Shown: piece after piece, positions 61,437 to 64,000 of the stretch
Position numbering within the stretch: position 1 is the stretch's first letter
Layout: each line of letters begins with the position of its first letter
DNA from: UBA7803 sp040219135
GTDB lineage: Bacteria > Pseudomonadota > Gammaproteobacteria > Pseudomonadales > Azotimanducaceae
Assembly: GCA_040219135.1 (NCBI GenBank)
Contig: JAVJTA010000015.1
Location: 411,928 to 475,927, forward strand
DNA length: 64,000 nt
Direction of reading: 5' to 3'
Notes under the pieces: generated by a model
Told to the model about the DNA's origin: nothing
The model's input: the letters and a program-made list of their open reading frames with translations, nothing else
Databases searched by the model: none
Made by a program: the position numbers and the translations under genes

Positions 61437-63455
61437 TCACTTACAGAGGAAATCGGCACCGTCGTTCAGCGGCCTGCATTCGTCCGGCCATCCGTACTGC
61501 TGCCAGTGGTCGTATACCCCCAGTTCGCGGGCAACCTCTTTGAACACCTTCGTGCGGCGGAAGTTGGTTGCCGTGTTCTCGAAGACGCGCCCGAAGGCGG
61601 TGGGTTGTCGAAAAAAAACACCACTTTCGGCGGCCTGCAGAAGCAGTTGATCTCCTAGAGACTGCTCACCCAGCCGGAGCAGGTGCATCGACCAGGGCAA
61701 AGACCCGTCCGAACGGGCAAATTCGATGAACCGATCCCGTGCATCCGTAGAGGATTGAGCCAGCAACGCCAGGCGGAATCCCTGAGCGTCGAGCATCCAC
61801 TCCGGAATCGATACGCGCTCGACGAGTTCGATCGCATCCTGTACTTGCCCCAGTTCCGCCAGAGCCGCAGCGGTGAAGATCGCAGATGCGGGTTCCTTGT
61901 ACTGCCCGAGTTCAACCGCAAGGCGGCCATGTTCGACCGCCATCTCGAGGTTGCCCAGCTCGAACCCCAACCGTGACAGCTGCCGATGAAGAGGTTGGGA
62001 GTGGGGGTTATTTTCTAGCGCCCCTCGAATGAGTACCGCGCTTTCTTCGTGCGCACCCACCATGCGTAGAACGTCCGAAAGGAATACGTAGGATGACTCC
62101 GACGCACGCGGATCCTGCAAGGCACGATCGAGCAGCTGGTGTGCTTCGACCAGACGTCCGCTGTGAGCGTAAATGCCAGCCAAGGCTGCCAGCGCCAGGG
62201 GCTGCCCGGGTTCCAGTTGCAGCGCCCGTTCTGCAGCAGCTGTCGCTTCCGCCCGGATGGCTTCGAGCTCTGGTGATCCAACGCTCTGCGCCGAAATGGC
62301 CCGAACCTGCCTGGCAGCAGCCAGGGTCGCGTGCGCATCAGCCATGCTTGGATCCCGGGCGATGGCCCGTTCAAGCAGTGCAATCGCCCCAGATTCTCCT
62401 TCCACCAGCCGCAGGCGCCACGCATACAATCCCCGCAGGTACAGCGTGTAGGCGGTGAGATCGCGATCAGGCGATGAACCAGTGATCTTGATCTTCAGGG
62501 CGTCGCCGACGGCGTCAGCGATACGCCGCTGAATCTCGAATATCTCCTTGAGCTCGTGATCATAACGATCGGACCAGACGTTGAATCCGGTAGCGGTGTC
62601 AACCAGTTGAACGCCCACGCGAACGCGGTCGCCGTCCATGCGAACACTGCCTTCGAGCAGGTACGTCGCATCCAGGGCTGCACCGATTGCTTTCAGGTCC
62701 AGTTCCGTATTCGCAATTTGGAAGCTGGACGTGCGCCCAACCACGCGCAGATCCGGCGCGCCGGTCAACACGTTGAGGATCTCTTCAGAGATGCCCTGCG
62801 CGAAGTATGTCTGGTTTCCTTGTTCGCTCAGGTCTGCAAGTGGAAGGATGGCAATGGATGGTACGTCGGGAGGTCTGGACACCAGATCGCTGCTGCCGGT
62901 TTTGTCCTCCCGGGTTTCTACTCGCTGGTAGTAGACGCCTGACAGCAGGACAGCGAGCCCTGCCAGCGCGGCGAACGCGATGCCCATCGCACCGCGACGC
63001 GAGTTCCGGTTTCGTGTCTCCTGTGTAATGTCGGGTGACACCTCCTTCGGACGATCCTGAGACCCCGGACCATCGGTGAGGATCCGGATGGCGCGGCCCA
63101 GGGCATCGAAAAACTGATCTTCACCGGAGCCTGCCGTCGACCATTGCAGCGTCTGTGTCTGACGGAACCCGAATGGAGGACGCTGCCCTTCCACTGCAAC
63201 AGGCAGCAACTTACGCTGCTCCAGCGCCTCAGTCGCCTCGTCCTTCACCCACTCAGACGACACCGACGCCGGAGACCAGATCACGATGACGACGCGTGCG
63301 GCGGTCAGTTGGCGGCTTATCTCCGCCTCGAAAGATGCGCCGGCGTGGATCTGCCGGTCCCACCAGACCGCGTAACCTGCACTTGACAGGTGATCCGCCA
63401 GCGTATCGGCGGCGGCTGCGTCCTCGTTGGCATAGGACAGAAAAACGTCGGCCAT
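61437..63455 (-). CDS. TIR-domain receptor-like protein: TIR, membrane helix, TolB-like domain, TPR array
   Basis: A 672-residue protein. Residues 2-140 are a TIR domain (DVFLSYANEDAAAADTL, WVKDEATEALEQRKLLPVAV) in which Glu73 sits where SARM1's NADase glutamate lies (WVxxExxxAL). A membrane helix follows at 157-175, then a TolB-like/FlgO-like domain (SIAILPLADLSEQGNQTYFA, GISEEILNVL) and several TPRs to about 640. This architecture recurs in gammaproteobacteria as sensors of unknown signal. Defence, cell death or regulation cannot be separated. Confidence 0.82.
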   Translation of the reverse strand: MADVFLSYANEDAAAADTLADHLSSAGYAVWWDRQIHAGASFEAEISRQLTAARVVIVIWSPASVSSEWVKDEATEALEQRKLLPVAVEGQRPPFGFRQTQTLQWSTAGSGEDQFFDALGRAIRILTDGPGSQDRPKEVSPDITQETRNRNSRRGAMGIAFAALAGLAVLLSGVYYQRVETREDKTGSSDLVSRPPDVPSIAILPLADLSEQGNQTYFAQGISEEILNVLTGAPDLRVVGRTSSFQIANTELDLKAIGAALDATYLLEGSVRMDGDRVRVGVQLVDTATGFNVWSDRYDHELKEIFEIQRRIADAVGDALKIKITGSSPDRDLTAYTLYLRGLYAWRLRLVEGESGAIALLERAIARDPSMADAHATLAAARQVRAISAQSVGSPELEAIRAEATAAAERALQLEPGQPLALAALAGIYAHSGRLVEAHQLLDRALQDPRASESSYVFLSDVLRMVGAHEESAVLIRGALENNPHSQPLHRQLSRLGFELGNLEMAVEHGRLAVELGQYKEPASAIFTAAALAELGQVQDAIELVERVSIPEWMLDAQGFRLALLAQSSTDARDRFIEFARSDGSLPWSMHLLRLGEQSLGDQLLLQAAESGVFFRQPTAFGRVFENTATNFRRTKVFKEVARELGVYDHWQQYGWPDECRPLNDGADFLCK

Positions 63456-64000
63456 GTACAGTCCGCATTCGCTGCGGTGGTAGCTACTCTAGCGGATTTT
63501 TGCTTGCCGGGTTCCGATATAGCGCGCCGCTACTCTGTGGTAGCGGTGGATACGAATGGCGCGCTGGGTGATGAGCCCGAATCTAGCGAACCATCACCTG
63601 CGAGCGATGGTCTCCTCGAGCCGCCTGCCGATCGATGAGCACTGCCGCCGTGGCCGGTTTCGTCCGATCGCCAAATCGCGTATGTCGCCCCCTGGTCCCG
63701 CACCTCCGCGGAGGGCTTTCGCCGCCTGACCAGCTCGCTGAACCACCCCTCCGCGGAGGTGCCTTCCAGATCCACCGGATCCGGCCGTGCGTCCTCCGAG
63801 TCGTAGCCGCAGCGTGGAATCACGCGGCCATCGTGCCGAGGACAGGAACGATAACGTGGCCTTTCCTCGATTGCTTGGGGTACAGGCGCCCGGGGGTCAG
63901 GGGAGGTCGACGTTGGCGAGGTTAAACCGGACGATGGAGAGCGGTCTGGTTTCGTAAGACGGTCGGGATTGTTGGCCTACAGATGGTTGGGAGAAAGGGG
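63456..64000. other. End of window without recognisable gene
   Basis: About 545 bases upstream of the TIR gene. No conserved frame, RNA or clear promoter was seen, apart from the palindrome pair at 63700-63762. A gene may begin beyond base 64000. Confidence 0.5.
63700..63762. repeat. Pair of 12-base palindromes forming a 16-base inverted repeat
   Basis: CCTCCGCGGAGG, itself a perfect palindrome, occurs at 63703-63714 and 63748-63759. With flanks, GCACCTCCGCGGAGGG (63700-63715) is repeated exactly in inverse orientation at 63747-63762, with 31 bases between the arms. This could form a large cruciform or bind a dimeric protein twice. It is not next to a gene start that I can identify. Confidence 0.75.

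Noticed and set aside
63530..63823. 97-codon minus-strand frame near the window end
   Set aside because: It spans the palindrome pair, lacks motifs and has no ribosome site; too weak to call.

Overview
The window is a GC-rich stretch of a gammaproteobacterial chromosome. Lines counted by eye give about 67% GC in housekeeping genes and about 48% in one foreign-looking block. Several traits point to Gammaproteobacteria, perhaps a marine or soil lineage near Woeseiales/Steroidobacterales: a DbpA-type helicase, a Vibrio/Shewanella-like TonB2 operon (DUF3450, TtpC-like, ExbB, ExbD, TonB, TPR), DUF6607, a proteobacterial class D-like sortase, and acyl-CoA enzymes with a NUDT19-like Nudix. The genus cannot be fixed from sequence alone. 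No rRNA, tRNA, CRISPR array or intact transposase was found.

Layout. 1-8.3 kb, mostly minus strand: dbpA (cut by the window edge), a methyltransferase, a cupin with a strong promoter/operator, an HxlR regulator with ACC deaminase (acdS), a secreted esterase pair, an MFS exporter with a suspect 5' end, an orphan histidine kinase and a DUF1499 lipoprotein. 8.3-16.8 kb: PhoD-type phosphatase, AraC regulator, secreted VOC protein, a 1190-residue STAND NTPase with TPRs, and an OmpA-like envelope protein. 16.9-24.2 kb: DUF72, a Spinster-like MFS, an acyl-CoA dehydrogenase/CoA-Nudix pair and small conserved proteins. 24.4-32.5 kb: a ZnuD-like zinc receptor with a small metal-binding partner, then the six-gene TonB2 operon that could energise such receptors.

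32.6-38.6 kb mixes intact genes (heme A synthase, azoreductase, MFS, GST-like) with decayed ones (HxlR and carboxymuconolactone decarboxylase fragments, an internally deleted flavin monooxygenase). 38.7-43.8 kb is a lower-GC island between two copies of the 3' end of the GST-like gene. It holds a compact set: a small 'YIDPGTGS' membrane protein, a large SAM methyltransferase, a YidC/Oxa1 paralogue and a membrane-anchored alkaline-phosphatase-superfamily enzyme. It looks like a cell-surface glycan or lipid modification system and is my main candidate for an undescribed system.

44-55 kb: a 990-residue TonB-dependent receptor, then an envelope-stress neighbourhood (PRC-barrel/EF-hand, retropepsin, YeaQ/GlsB, CsbD, second PRC-barrel, a repeat lipoprotein, DUF883, YqjE-like, YqjK-like and a lipoprotein hydrolase). 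55-60 kb is a graveyard of gene fragments (cupredoxin, PtsP, transglutaminase, HflC, MFS, desaturase nearby) surrounding an intact acyl-ACP desaturase and a sortase with its own LPATA-bearing substrate. 60-63.5 kb has DUF6607 and a TIR-TolB-TPR receptor-like protein; the last 545 bases carry no recognisable gene.
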